NCBI GenBank assembly: GCA_937871605.1
Contig: CALMRM010000224.1
Location: forward strand, 1 to 22,783
Direction: 5' to 3'
Source: an uncultured Terriglobus sp.
GTDB lineage: Bacteria > Acidobacteriota > Terriglobia > Terriglobales > Acidobacteriaceae
Length of the DNA stretch: 22,783 bases
The notes below the pieces were generated by a model. The model had not been told where the DNA came from and did not search any database. It saw only the letters and a list, made by a program, of their open reading frames with translations. Of the stretch, positions 16,229 to 22,783 are shown in pieces (position 1 is the stretch's first letter; every line of letters starts with the position of its first letter). A program made the position numbers and the translations under genes.

Positions 16229-16753
16229 TTAGCGAACGTCGGCGCGCACCACGCGGACATCGGGTACCTTTTCATCCCACGCCGCGGGTACGGCATCCAG
16301 GATGAGCCGGAACTCACGCTCGGTGCCCGGCTGCAGTGGCGCGGCAGATATGGGCTGCAGGTCCACGTAAGGTTCGCGCGTGCGCACCAGCGTCAACGGC
16401 AGGGTTTCACGGTAGGGCGCGCTGCCGTCCGTGCGCTGAAAGGTCGCCTGCACGGCTGCCGCTGTCAGCGTTTGCCTGCCTGCGTTGCGCACGATGCCAT
16501 CCACGTAGACCGACTGACCGCCCGTACCGTTCGTCGCCTCCGACACCTGCAGTCCGCTGAGTTGTAGCTGCGCGGCGTATGGCGCGGGCGCGTGCACCTG
16601 GCCCGTGTTTTCGGCGTTGCGGTGTATCGTGGCCAGCGCGGCCACAACCAATACCAACAGCACGGCCAGGACCGCCAGCATCCAGATGCGCGGCGACATC
16701 GTCCGCTGCGGGTCCGGTGGCAAAAGTTCCAGGCCTGCGCTGTTGTCTCTCAT
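16229..16753 (-). CDS. DUF2393-type membrane-anchored protein
   Basis: The 174-residue protein has a short cytosolic tail and one transmembrane helix at about 22-44 (IWMLAVLAVLLVLVVAALAT). A periplasmic beta-rich domain follows, with LQLSGLQVSEATN, VYVDGIVRNAGRQTL, TLPLTLVRTREPYVDLQPI and FRLILDAVPAAWD. This pattern, describing an added or modified envelope protein with FxxxT-like strands, fits DUF2393, seen often in Acidobacteria; the function is unknown. It begins 39 bases after the stop of the DnaC-like gene in the same direction, so the two probably share a transcript. No strong ribosome-binding site precedes the ATG, which supports reliance on upstream translation. Confidence 0.75.
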   Translation of the reverse strand: MRDNSAGLELLPPDPQRTMSPRIWMLAVLAVLLVLVVAALATIHRNAENTGQVHAPAPYAAQLQLSGLQVSEATNGTGGQSVYVDGIVRNAGRQTLTAAAVQATFQRTDGSAPYRETLPLTLVRTREPYVDLQPISAAPLQPGTEREFRLILDAVPAAWDEKVPDVRVVRADVR

Positions 16754-16792
16754 GGTTGGCAGTCTACTACCCGGCTCACACCGCCCCTGCCG

Positions 16793-17596
16793 CTAGACAA
16801 AGGATGCGCGCTTGACGCTCTGGCGGAAGTCCTGTCCCGTGATCTCGACGGCGGTACACATCTCCTGCAGGCGCGATCGCATGCGCTCGCCGATGCGGTC
16901 GCCCAGCGTTTCCTCGCGCACTGCATTGCGAGCATTGCTGCCAGGAGTATCCGCGGTCATGCCCAGCGGCGGCAGGTTTGCGTAATTCGTCGTAATAATG
17001 GTCGTGCGCTTGTCGTTGTAACGCGTGTTTAGGATGTGCGCGACCGTGTCCCAAACCCAGTCCGTCGGCTTGGACGCGCCGATTTCGTCCAGCACCAGCA
17101 CCTCTGCCTCAAAGACAGGTGCCAGCACCTCCAGCTCCGTGGCTGCAACCCGCGGGTTGTAGCTGTTCTGCACCTGCTTCAGCAGCTCGCGGTAGTCGTA
17201 AAAGAGCCCGCGCGCGCCGCGCTCCTGCATGAGCGCCTGCAGCATGCCGACGGCCAGGTGCGTCTTGCCCACGCCGATGCTGCCGGTCAGCAGCAGACCT
17301 TTGCCGTCCGTCTCCAGAGGGTAGTCCCCCACAAAGCGCTTCACCGCCATGAGCGCGCGGCTCAGGCTGCGGTTGCCGCCACCGGCGTACGACGGCTCAA
17401 ACGAGTCGAGCGTGCAGTGTTCGTACCGCCGCGGAATGCGCGCCTGCACAAAGCTGCGGTGCAGCCTTCGTTGCGCACGGCACACACACGGCACGGCAGA
17501 GCGCCGCCCCGCGGCGTCTTCCACAATGCGCATGCCCTGCCCTTCACAGTGTGGGCAGGCGGTGTCCAGTTCTGCCATGGTGAGCGACCGCTCCAT
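16793..17596 (-). CDS. DnaC/IstB-type AAA+ ATPase with N-terminal Cys motif
   Basis: The ATG at 17594-17596 shares its A with the TGA stop of the upstream gene (TGATG), which points to coupled translation; a second ATG at 17576-17578 is also possible. The 267-residue product has CPHC at 14-17 and CVC at 37-39, a probable zinc site. An AAA+ domain follows, with Walker A GSIGVGKT (105-112), Walker B VLVLDE (166-171) and a sensor-1-like TTIITTN ending at Asn204. It resembles DnaC/DnaI helicase loaders and IstB. No transposase or IS ends are near, so a helicase-loader-like role is more likely than a transposition role. Partners are an exported unknown protein upstream and a DUF2393 protein downstream. 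Confidence 0.87.
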   Translation of the reverse strand: MERSLTMAELDTACPHCEGQGMRIVEDAAGRRSAVPCVCRAQRRLHRSFVQARIPRRYEHCTLDSFEPSYAGGGNRSLSRALMAVKRFVGDYPLETDGKGLLLTGSIGVGKTHLAVGMLQALMQERGARGLFYDYRELLKQVQNSYNPRVAATELEVLAPVFEAEVLVLDEIGASKPTDWVWDTVAHILNTRYNDKRTTIITTNYANLPPLGMTADTPGSNARNAVREETLGDRIGERMRSRLQEMCTAVEITGQDFRQSVKRASFV

Positions 17597-18129
17597 CACG
17601 GCTGCGATGCCGGACTCTGTTGGCGGGCGATGTCCGGCGCCAGCAGCACAGCGCAGTCCGGCGTACCGGGCGCGCACTCCTCCACGGCAAGCAGCTCGCC
17701 TTTGTGGTCCAGGCAAGTGGTGGACGTCGCCGCATTCACCCGCGCGCTGATGCGCTTACCCGTGGCCAGGCACGCCTCCTGGTCGGCCCGGCGCACCTTG
17801 ATTACGGTCGCCGTACCCACCAGCGTGAAGCTGTTGCCCGTGGGCAGCGCCACCGGAGGACGCTTCATGATGGCATCCACACGCACCAGGGCAGTCACGG
17901 CGCGCGGTGAATCCGGCACAGCCGCCCCCAACATGGGCACCGCAAAGCCTTGCGCGCTTTCTGTGCAACTGGGGTCGTTGGCCGCCGTAGCAGAGCCCTC
18001 TTGGCAGCCATTGGCGGTACCACGTGTGCCACGGGACTGCCCGCCGCTATTGTTTTGTGCGCAGGTTCGCTGCATGCCGCTGGCAACCAGCAGCACACCC
18101 ACTAGCGCCACGCTTCCAAACAGTCGCAT
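17596..18129 (-). CDS. Exported protein of unknown function, first gene of the DnaC-like operon
   Basis: The start is the ATG at 18127-18129, preceded by GGAGGAG; an earlier in-frame start lacks this. The 177-residue product opens with a signal peptide, MRLFGSVALVGVLLVASGMQ, with likely cleavage near CAQ. There is no good lipobox. The mature part is Gly/Ser/Asn-rich at first, then has four cysteines that could pair as disulfides (NGCQEG, DPSCTES, EACLATG, TTCLD), and ends with ECAPGTPDCAVLLAP. I do not recognise a family. Its stop overlaps the start of the DnaC-like gene in a TGATG junction. It is divergent from rpmE, with 267 bases between the starts. Confidence 0.7.
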   Translation of the reverse strand: MRLFGSVALVGVLLVASGMQRTCAQNNSGGQSRGTRGTANGCQEGSATAANDPSCTESAQGFAVPMLGAAVPDSPRAVTALVRVDAIMKRPPVALPTGNSFTLVGTATVIKVRRADQEACLATGKRISARVNAATSTTCLDHKGELLAVEECAPGTPDCAVLLAPDIARQQSPASQP

Positions 18130-18396
18130 CTCGTCGCTCCTCCGCTCAGCAGGTGTTTCGCTGAAGGCCTGTGCCCGCGCCCAGTTGCATTGCAACATCA
18201 TGCGCCGGGATTGCGGTCAGCGCAAATGAAACGTACCATGGAGCCTATGCGGTGTGCACAGCATCGTATGTATGCCAGCACATCGGCGGCTGCAGAGCGG
18301 CGGAGCGACGGGAACATCGATGTGGCGTGAACATGACCGCTGCAAGCGAACCGTGAGCCGGGGCAGCCGGATATTACAGGAATCGAGATCTGAACC

Positions 18397-18627
18397 ATGC
18401 CAAAACAAGGTATTCATCCTAATTACAACACCACCAACGTCAAGTGCGCCTGCGGCAACACCTTTGAGACCCGCTCCACGCACAAGGGCGACATTCTGCT
18501 TGAAATCTGCAGCGTATGCCATCCCTTCTACACCGGCAAGAGCAAGATGATCGACACTGCGGGCCGTATCGAACGCTTCAAGCGCAAGTTCGCCAAGAGC
18601 GACTCTGCCGTCGCTGCCGCTAAGTAA
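18397..18627 (+). CDS. rpmE: Ribosomal protein L31, zinc-binding form
   Basis: The 76-residue protein begins MPKQGIHPNYNTTNVKCACG and has the L31 signature EICSVCHPFYTGKSKMIDTAGR. Cys17, Cys19, Cys38 and Cys41 form the zinc site, so this is the C+ type; a zinc-free paralogue induced by zinc starvation, if any, is elsewhere. The C-terminus is the usual basic RIERFKRKFAK plus an Ala-rich tail. L31 bridges the 50S and 30S subunits at the central protuberance. AGGAA lies upstream of the ATG. A good intrinsic terminator follows 22 bases after the stop, so this is probably a single-gene transcript. Confidence 0.97.
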   Translation: MPKQGIHPNYNTTNVKCACGNTFETRSTHKGDILLEICSVCHPFYTGKSKMIDTAGRIERFKRKFAKSDSAVAAAK

Positions 18628-18649
18628 CCTCCTGCAATAAGGACCTGAG

Positions 18650-18675
18650 AGCCTCCGGCTTGCCGGGGGCTTTCT
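18650..18675 (+). terminator. Intrinsic terminator after rpmE
   Basis: AGCCTCCGG at 18650-18658 pairs fully with CCGGGGGCT at 18663-18671, with one G-U pair and a CTTG loop. TTTCTGCTGT follows. It lies between rpmE and the dus gene, which starts at 18694, so dus may receive only read-through or have a promoter in this narrow gap. Confidence 0.8.
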
Positions 18676-18693
18676 GCTGTATTGAGACACTGC

Positions 18694-20106
18694 ATGAAAA
18701 AAGAGTGGGAAAGTTACGCCACCGCCGTGATCGATTGTCCCCCGACGGCACCGCTGCCCGCTGCTGTACCGGCGGAAGTGACCATCGGCAACGTGCGAGT
18801 GGCCCCGGCGACCGTGCTCGCGCCCATGGCTGGCGTCACGGACACGGTCTTCCGCCGCTTCATCAAGAACGCCTCCCTTTTCTCGCCGGGGAGCGGCAGC
18901 ACCGACGTCGACGAGGCTGCGACCAACCAGCAGAGCGGCTGCGGCCTCATCATGACGGAATTCACCTCTGCCGACGGCCTCAGCCGCATGCGCGAAACCA
19001 AGCGCAAGCGCTACCTGACCTACTACGACGACGAACACCCTATCTCTGCGCAGATTTTCGGCTCCAACCCGGAGACGCTGGCCGACAGTGCGCGCATCTG
19101 CCAGGACGCTGGCTTCGACATCGTGGACCTGAACCTGGGCTGCCCGGCCAAGCGCGTCGTTAGCTGCAATGGCGGCAGCGGTCTCCTGCGCGACCTGCCG
19201 CTGATCCAGACCATCTTTGAGCGGGTGCGCGGTGCGATCACGATTCCCTTCACCGTCAAGTTCCGCATGGGCTGGAACGAGAGCAACCTGGTCTGCGTGC
19301 CGCTGGCAAAGATGGCCGAAGACTGCGGCCTGAACGCCGTCGCCCTGCACGCCCGCACCCGCGAGCAGGGCTACACCGGCACCGCGCGCTGGGAGTACAT
19401 CGCCGCCGTCAAGGACGCCGTCCGCATTCCCGTCATCGGCAATGGCGATATCCGCACCCCCGAGGATGCCGCCAACATGGTCGCGCAAACCGGCTGCGAC
19501 GCCGTCATGATCGGCCGCGCCGCGCCCGCGAACCCATGGATCTTCCGCCAGATCGCGCAGTACACCGCAAACCATGCAGCCTTGTACGGTTCGTCATCTC
19601 GCGATTCTGCTTTTACATTAGTTGGCTCTTCGGATTTGTTATCCCGCTCTTCCGGTTTGTCATCCCGTAGCGAAGCGGAGGGATCTGCATGTGTGCCCGG
19701 TCCCGCTCAGGCCTACGATATAGCCACCGCCGAGGATCGCTACCGCATGATCCGCACCTACTTCACCATGCTGTTCGCGGAGATGCAGCAGGAGCACCCG
19801 GAAGTCGCCGTGCCCACGCACATCGACCTCGACACCCTCACTCCAGCCGAACTCGCCGCGCACAACCGACTGCGCCACCTGGCTCGCGACCGCGAAAGCG
19901 CCCGCCGCGATGTGATCGGCAAGATGAAGCAATTTGCAAGCTGGTTCACACACGGTGTCCCAGGCGGCAGCACCCTACGCAAACACATCTTCGAAGCTAA
20001 GCAGGCTGAGCAGGTCATGGACGCGGTGGACCGCTTCTTCCAGATCGATGCCACGCACGGGAGCGTCATCACTGCCGACCTGCAACCCGTTTCGGCGAGG
20101 CCTTGA
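18694..20106 (+). CDS. dus: tRNA-dihydrouridine synthase, DusB-like, with a translated repeat insertion
   Basis: The ATG at 18694 gives 470 residues, well above the 320-390 usual for Dus enzymes. The FMN-binding TIM barrel starts with VLAPMAGVTDTVFRRF (about 41-56) and has the catalytic Cys150 in LNLGCPAKRV, HARTREQGYTGTARW and IPVIGNGDI, ending IGRAAPANPWIFRQI. The C-terminal helical tRNA-binding domain (from ATAEDRYRMI) ends with VIGKMKQFASWFTHGVPGGS. Dus reduces uridines in the tRNA D-loop with NADPH. Between the two domains lie about 36 low-complexity residues (SSRDSAFTLVGSS... to ...SEAEGSACV), encoded by REP-like DNA. A second insert of about 20 residues (SPGSGSTDVDEAATNQQ) follows the first helix. 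The frame is open throughout, so the enzyme may well work. Confidence 0.93.
   Translation: MKKEWESYATAVIDCPPTAPLPAAVPAEVTIGNVRVAPATVLAPMAGVTDTVFRRFIKNASLFSPGSGSTDVDEAATNQQSGCGLIMTEFTSADGLSRMRETKRKRYLTYYDDEHPISAQIFGSNPETLADSARICQDAGFDIVDLNLGCPAKRVVSCNGGSGLLRDLPLIQTIFERVRGAITIPFTVKFRMGWNESNLVCVPLAKMAEDCGLNAVALHARTREQGYTGTARWEYIAAVKDAVRIPVIGNGDIRTPEDAANMVAQTGCDAVMIGRAAPANPWIFRQIAQYTANHAALYGSSSRDSAFTLVGSSDLLSRSSGLSSRSEAEGSACVPGPAQAYDIATAEDRYRMIRTYFTMLFAEMQQEHPEVAVPTHIDLDTLTPAELAAHNRLRHLARDRESARRDVIGKMKQFASWFTHGVPGGSTLRKHIFEAKQAEQVMDAVDRFFQIDATHGSVITADLQPVSARP
19593..19700 (+). repeat. REP-like element plus degenerate copies inside the dus gene
   Basis: A near-perfect unit at 19658-19687 (TGTCATCCCG...GGGATCTG, then catgtgtgcc) matches the intergenic copy at 13696. 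Two degraded openings of the same unit precede it: GTCATCTCG at 19593-19601 and TTTGTTATCCCG at 19635-19646. The array is read in frame as Ser-rich protein at the boundary of the Dus barrel and its helical domain. Confidence 0.85.
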
Positions 20107-20230
20107 AGTAAAGATTCACTTCGACGCTTGTCTGTTGAGGCAAACAATGTTTCTCGCCAGATCGACCCTACGTCCCACGATGGAAACCAGCCAACGTCTG
20201 CTTGCTACCTATTCCGACACCAAATACAGC

Positions 20231-21658
20231 TCATGTCTGCTCAGATGCCTCGAGTGCCAGCAACCCCGCGACAAGTTGCGTGCTGCCACGGGCCCGGCTC
20301 GTGTTTGACAGCCACGCGAGCAGAACGATGAGGGAACCGGACGCGACGATCAGCCACCAGAACGGGTGAGTCGCAGTTGCAAAATCTTTGCCGTGCGCGC
20401 GGCTAGCTGCCACAACCGTACCCGCGAGGGCGACGCCAAAGGCAGCACCCACCTGCCGGCTCGTGGAGGCAATCGCTGCAGCGACGCCGGCCTGGGACAA
20501 CGGCATGCCGGCCACGGCGTTGATGGCAATGGCGGGATTGCACATCCCGACGCCTACGCCGAACAGCGCATACATGACCAGCAGGAGGGGCAGCGGTGTA
20601 CCGTGATCCAATCGCGTGAGCAGCAGCGCACTTGCCATCACGCAGGTGCCGGAAATGGTCAGCGTTCGCCATGTGCCGCTGCGGCCCATGACGCGGCCTG
20701 CAACTGGCGCGCTAAACGCCATCGCAAGCGCCAGCGGCAACGTACACAGGCCCGTGTGTAGCGCCGAGAACCCTCGTACTTGCTCGAGGTAGAGCGCATT
20801 CAGAAACAAGAAGCCCGCAAAGCTTCCGAACAGCGATACACCCAGCAGCGTCGCACTTGCAAACGGTACGCTGCGAAAGAAGCGGAGATCCAGCAGCGGT
20901 TCCCGAAGCCGTGGCTCGTACAGCAAGAAAGTAATTGCGGTCACGGCAGCTACAGCGAACAGGCTCACGATCGGCGTACGACCCCAGCCGAGACGCGGGC
21001 CCTCAATCACGGCATAGAGCAGCGACGTGAGCATCACGAAGACAAGCGCCTGCCCAGCCAGATCGACGGCACGCGCGTGAGCCGCGCGCGACTCCGGTAT
21101 AAAGCGCGCTGCGCCCACCAGGGCAATGGCGCCAAGCGGCAGATTGATCCAGAAGATGGAGCGCCAGCCTACGGTTTGAACTAGCAGGCCGCCCAGCAGC
21201 GGGCCGAGCGCAAACGCCAGCCCACCCACGGCTCCCCAGATGCCGATGGCGCTGCCACGTTCCTGCTTGTCCGGAAACGCGTTCGCAAGGATTGAGAGCG
21301 CCACTGGATTCAGCATTGACGCACCGAGGCCCTGTATCGCGCGGAATGTGACGAGTTGTTCGAGGGTCGTCGCCATGCTGCACAGCAGGGAGCCGAGACA
21401 GAATGCCACCAGACCAATCTGGAAGACCAGCCGCCGGCCATAACGGTCGCTCATCGCCCCTGCAAGCATGAGCAGGCTTGCGACCACAAGGGTGTAAGCG
21501 TCCATGATCCACTGCAGGCCGGAGACACCTGCTCCCAGCGCGTGCTGAATCGCTGGCAGTGCCACATTGACGATCGTCACGTCCATACCGGTGAGCAGCA
21601 GGCTCATACAGCAAATGGCGAGCACGAGGTTGGGGCGAAGGGCATTCTCTCCAGTCAC
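20231..21658 (-). CDS. MFS drug-efflux transporter, DHA2 (EmrB/QacA) type
   Basis: I start at the GTG at 21656-21658, which has AGGA upstream and precedes the first membrane helix. The longest open frame would begin at 21772 and overlap the divergent regulator gene. The 475-residue protein has about 14 hydrophobic helices. It opens RPNLVLAICCMSLLLTGMDV with TIVNVALPAIQHAL (the family's helix-1 D1 motif), then has motif A GAMSDRYGRRLVFQ after helix 2 and GPLLGGLLVQTVGWRSIFWI with motif C. Such proteins exchange drugs or dyes for protons across the inner membrane. Divergence from a TetR gene across 89 bases strongly suggests repression by that protein. No membrane-fusion or outer-membrane partner is adjacent. 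The substrate is unknown. Confidence 0.93.
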   Translation of the reverse strand: MTGENALRPNLVLAICCMSLLLTGMDVTIVNVALPAIQHALGAGVSGLQWIMDAYTLVVASLLMLAGAMSDRYGRRLVFQIGLVAFCLGSLLCSMATTLEQLVTFRAIQGLGASMLNPVALSILANAFPDKQERGSAIGIWGAVGGLAFALGPLLGGLLVQTVGWRSIFWINLPLGAIALVGAARFIPESRAAHARAVDLAGQALVFVMLTSLLYAVIEGPRLGWGRTPIVSLFAVAAVTAITFLLYEPRLREPLLDLRFFRSVPFASATLLGVSLFGSFAGFLFLNALYLEQVRGFSALHTGLCTLPLALAMAFSAPVAGRVMGRSGTWRTLTISGTCVMASALLLTRLDHGTPLPLLLVMYALFGVGVGMCNPAIAINAVAGMPLSQAGVAAAIASTSRQVGAAFGVALAGTVVAASRAHGKDFATATHPFWWLIVASGSLIVLLAWLSNTSRARGSTQLVAGLLALEASEQT

Positions 21659-21711
21659 TTGGTCCTGCTTTCCCACAGATGAAGAATGCCAAACTGATGC
21701 CACTCGATAAC

Positions 21712-21725
21712 TGAGGCATTCCTCA
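21712..21725. promoter_or_regulatory. Candidate TetR operator
   Basis: TGAGG at 21712-21716 and CCTCA at 21721-21725 form a perfect inverted repeat around CATT, with partly symmetric flanks. It lies in the 89-base gap between the divergent MFS and TetR genes, just upstream of TATTCT (21728-21733), a possible -10 box of the regulator. A wider GAATGCC/GGCATTC pair (21684-21690, 21715-21721) overlaps it. Confidence 0.4.
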
Positions 21726-21747
21726 ACTATTCTTCTGCCGCTACTAT

Positions 21748-22353
21748 ATGAGAGTGCCCTCGACATTTGCAATTGCGCGCCGCAAGCCTCAGCAGACCCG
21801 GGCGTCGGAACGGCGCGAGCAACTGCTCGCCGCAGCCGCGCAAGTCATCGCGGACGCCGGGTACGAACCTGCGACGATGACCGCAATCGCACAAGCCGCA
21901 GGCGCTTCCATCGGCACACTCTACGACTATTTTCCGGATAAGCCAGCACTCGCGCTTGCGCTGCTCGCGGCCTACCACGAAGAGGCCAGCGCCTACTGGA
22001 CCATGCAGCTCGACGAGCCGTGTGAGCACACCGCCGCGACGCTTGCGGAGCTCATGGTCGATGGCGTGCTGCGCTTCGTGAAGGACCGGCCAGCGTACCT
22101 AGCGCTGCAGGGCGCGCCAGTGGTTTACCGTCGCCTGCCCGCGGCTCGGCTGCTTATTCGACTACGGTTTGCAGCCGCCGTCCTGAAGCTGGATCCGCAC
22201 TTGTCGGACGAGCGTGCTATGCTCACCGCCAATGTCTGCGTTGCGCTTATCAAAGCGTTGGTGGAGGCATACCGGAGTGCCGCGCCACGCCAGCGGCCCG
22301 AGTTGGCCGGCGAGTTCCGTAGTTTGCTGAGACTGTATTTGGAGAGCCTCTAA
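21748..22353 (+). CDS. TetR-family transcriptional repressor
   Basis: The 201-residue protein has a basic N-terminal tail and a standard TetR DNA-binding domain at about residues 19-66. The helix-turn-helix reads TMTAIAQAAGASIGTLYDYF, followed by PDKPALALALLAAY. The C-terminal part is all helical and forms the ligand and dimer domain (LMVDGVLRFVKDRPAYLAL, LTANVCVALIKALVEAYR). It probably represses the divergent DHA2 efflux gene and itself, releasing DNA when a toxic compound binds; this is inferred from arrangement. No Shine-Dalgarno sequence is visible before the ATG. The DUF1330 gene is convergent, its stop 28 bases away. Confidence 0.92.
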   Translation: MRVPSTFAIARRKPQQTRASERREQLLAAAAQVIADAGYEPATMTAIAQAAGASIGTLYDYFPDKPALALALLAAYHEEASAYWTMQLDEPCEHTAATLAELMVDGVLRFVKDRPAYLALQGAPVVYRRLPAARLLIRLRFAAAVLKLDPHLSDERAMLTANVCVALIKALVEAYRSAAPRQRPELAGEFRSLLRLYLESL

Positions 22354-22381
22354 GTTGCGGAAGCGAGTGTCTCAAGGCGGG

Positions 22382-22774
22382 TCACGACGACCGAAGTGTC
22401 TGACCTAGTACCGCGTCCACGCGTCGTTCGGCGGCTGGTTGAAAGGTCGCGATGAACTCCCAGGCTTTGAGGGCAGCATGTCGGTGCGGTTCCGCCTTGG
22501 CCAGGTACTGGGGACTTTCGAGTAACTTGCGCAGGGTGGAAAAGTCTGGGTAATGCACAATCGCGACCGCATCCCACGTCGGCTCTGCCGGACCTACAAG
22601 CCTCTGCGCGACTGCCCCGACATAGACCAATTCAATACCCTCAATGCCGAGCTCAGCTGCGACCTCGTTGAACGCGGGTGCGTAGCGCTTCAGATACGCC
22701 TCGGCACCCGTGATGGTAGGCGCAGCCGGTTCGTCGTACTGAGCCTCCGCGTTATAGGTGACGAGATTCAGCAT
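22382..22774 (-). CDS. DUF1330-family (dimeric alpha-beta barrel) protein
   Basis: The start is put at the ATG at 22772-22774, giving 130 residues; a GTG two codons earlier is possible, and the window ends 9 bases beyond. The protein shows the ferredoxin-like dimeric alpha-beta barrel pattern of DUF1330: a first strand MLNLVTYN, a helix with AYLKRYAPAFNEVAAELG, strand IELVYVGAVAQRLVG, the typical WDAVAIVHYPDFSTLRKLLE and EPHRHAALKAWEF. Members are small cytosolic proteins with no fixed function; some relate to EthD-like or antibiotic-biosynthesis monooxygenase folds. Here it has a C-terminal tail of about 20 residues past the last strand. No partner can be told from the context. Confidence 0.75.
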   Translation of the reverse strand: MLNLVTYNAEAQYDEPAAPTITGAEAYLKRYAPAFNEVAAELGIEGIELVYVGAVAQRLVGPAEPTWDAVAIVHYPDFSTLRKLLESPQYLAKAEPHRHAALKAWEFIATFQPAAERRVDAVLGQTLRSS

Positions 22775-22783
22775 GGTCACGGG

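Noticed and set aside
16793..17596. IstB of an IS21-type insertion sequence
   Set aside because: No istA transposase or terminal inverted repeats are near, the neighbours are ordinary genes, and the N-terminus carries a Cys motif more like primosomal loaders.
18217..19575. Long minus-strand open frame (452 codons) across rpmE and dus
   Set aside because: It crosses two certain plus-strand genes, and its composition mirrors their codons.

Overview
The window looks like chromosomal DNA of an acidobacterium, probably a Terriglobus- or Granulicella-like member of the Terriglobia. This is an inference. It rests on the high GC content, on the family mix (a PQQ dehydrogenase with an embedded cytochrome c, a DUF1080 protein, DUF2393 and DUF4230 proteins, a zinc-ribbon XRE regulator) and on short palindromic intergenic repeats. 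I found no rRNA, tRNA, CRISPR array, transposase, phage gene or origin.

Layout. Positions 1-5768 carry a broken PQQ-dependent dehydrogenase gene with an in-frame TAA at codon 74, an AzoR-type azoreductase, a secreted DUF1080 protein, a WaaE-like glycosyltransferase and a monofunctional proline dehydrogenase. Positions 6052-9233 carry an HU-type DNA-binding protein, a YbgC-like thioesterase, nicotinamidase PncA, a zinc-ribbon XRE regulator and UppS. Positions 9366-13677 carry a small membrane protein of unknown function, CdsA, a Y-family DNA polymerase and CTP synthase PyrG. UppS, CdsA and PyrG link to envelope lipid supply: lipid carrier, CDP-diacylglycerol and CTP.

Positions 13909-18129 carry a DUF4230 membrane protein and an OmpA-like coiled-coil protein, arranged convergently around terminators. 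They are followed by a minus-strand operon of an exported unknown protein, a DnaC-like ATPase and a DUF2393 protein. Positions 18397-22774 carry ribosomal protein L31, a tRNA-dihydrouridine synthase, a divergent TetR/MFS drug-efflux pair and a DUF1330 protein.

The main unexplained structure is a family of roughly 35-base elements (core TGTCATCCCG...GGGATCTGC). They occur alone, as inverted pairs between genes, and once inside the tRNA-dihydrouridine synthase gene, where the element is translated in frame at the junction of two domains. Two copies lie exactly 47 bases from a TTCGCGC/GCGCGAA palindrome, which suggests a larger composite element. Other points are the nonsense codon in the dehydrogenase, a 13-bp hairpin covering the probable uppS ribosome-binding site, and an apparently leaderless polymerase gene. 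I see no complete new defence or mobile system here.
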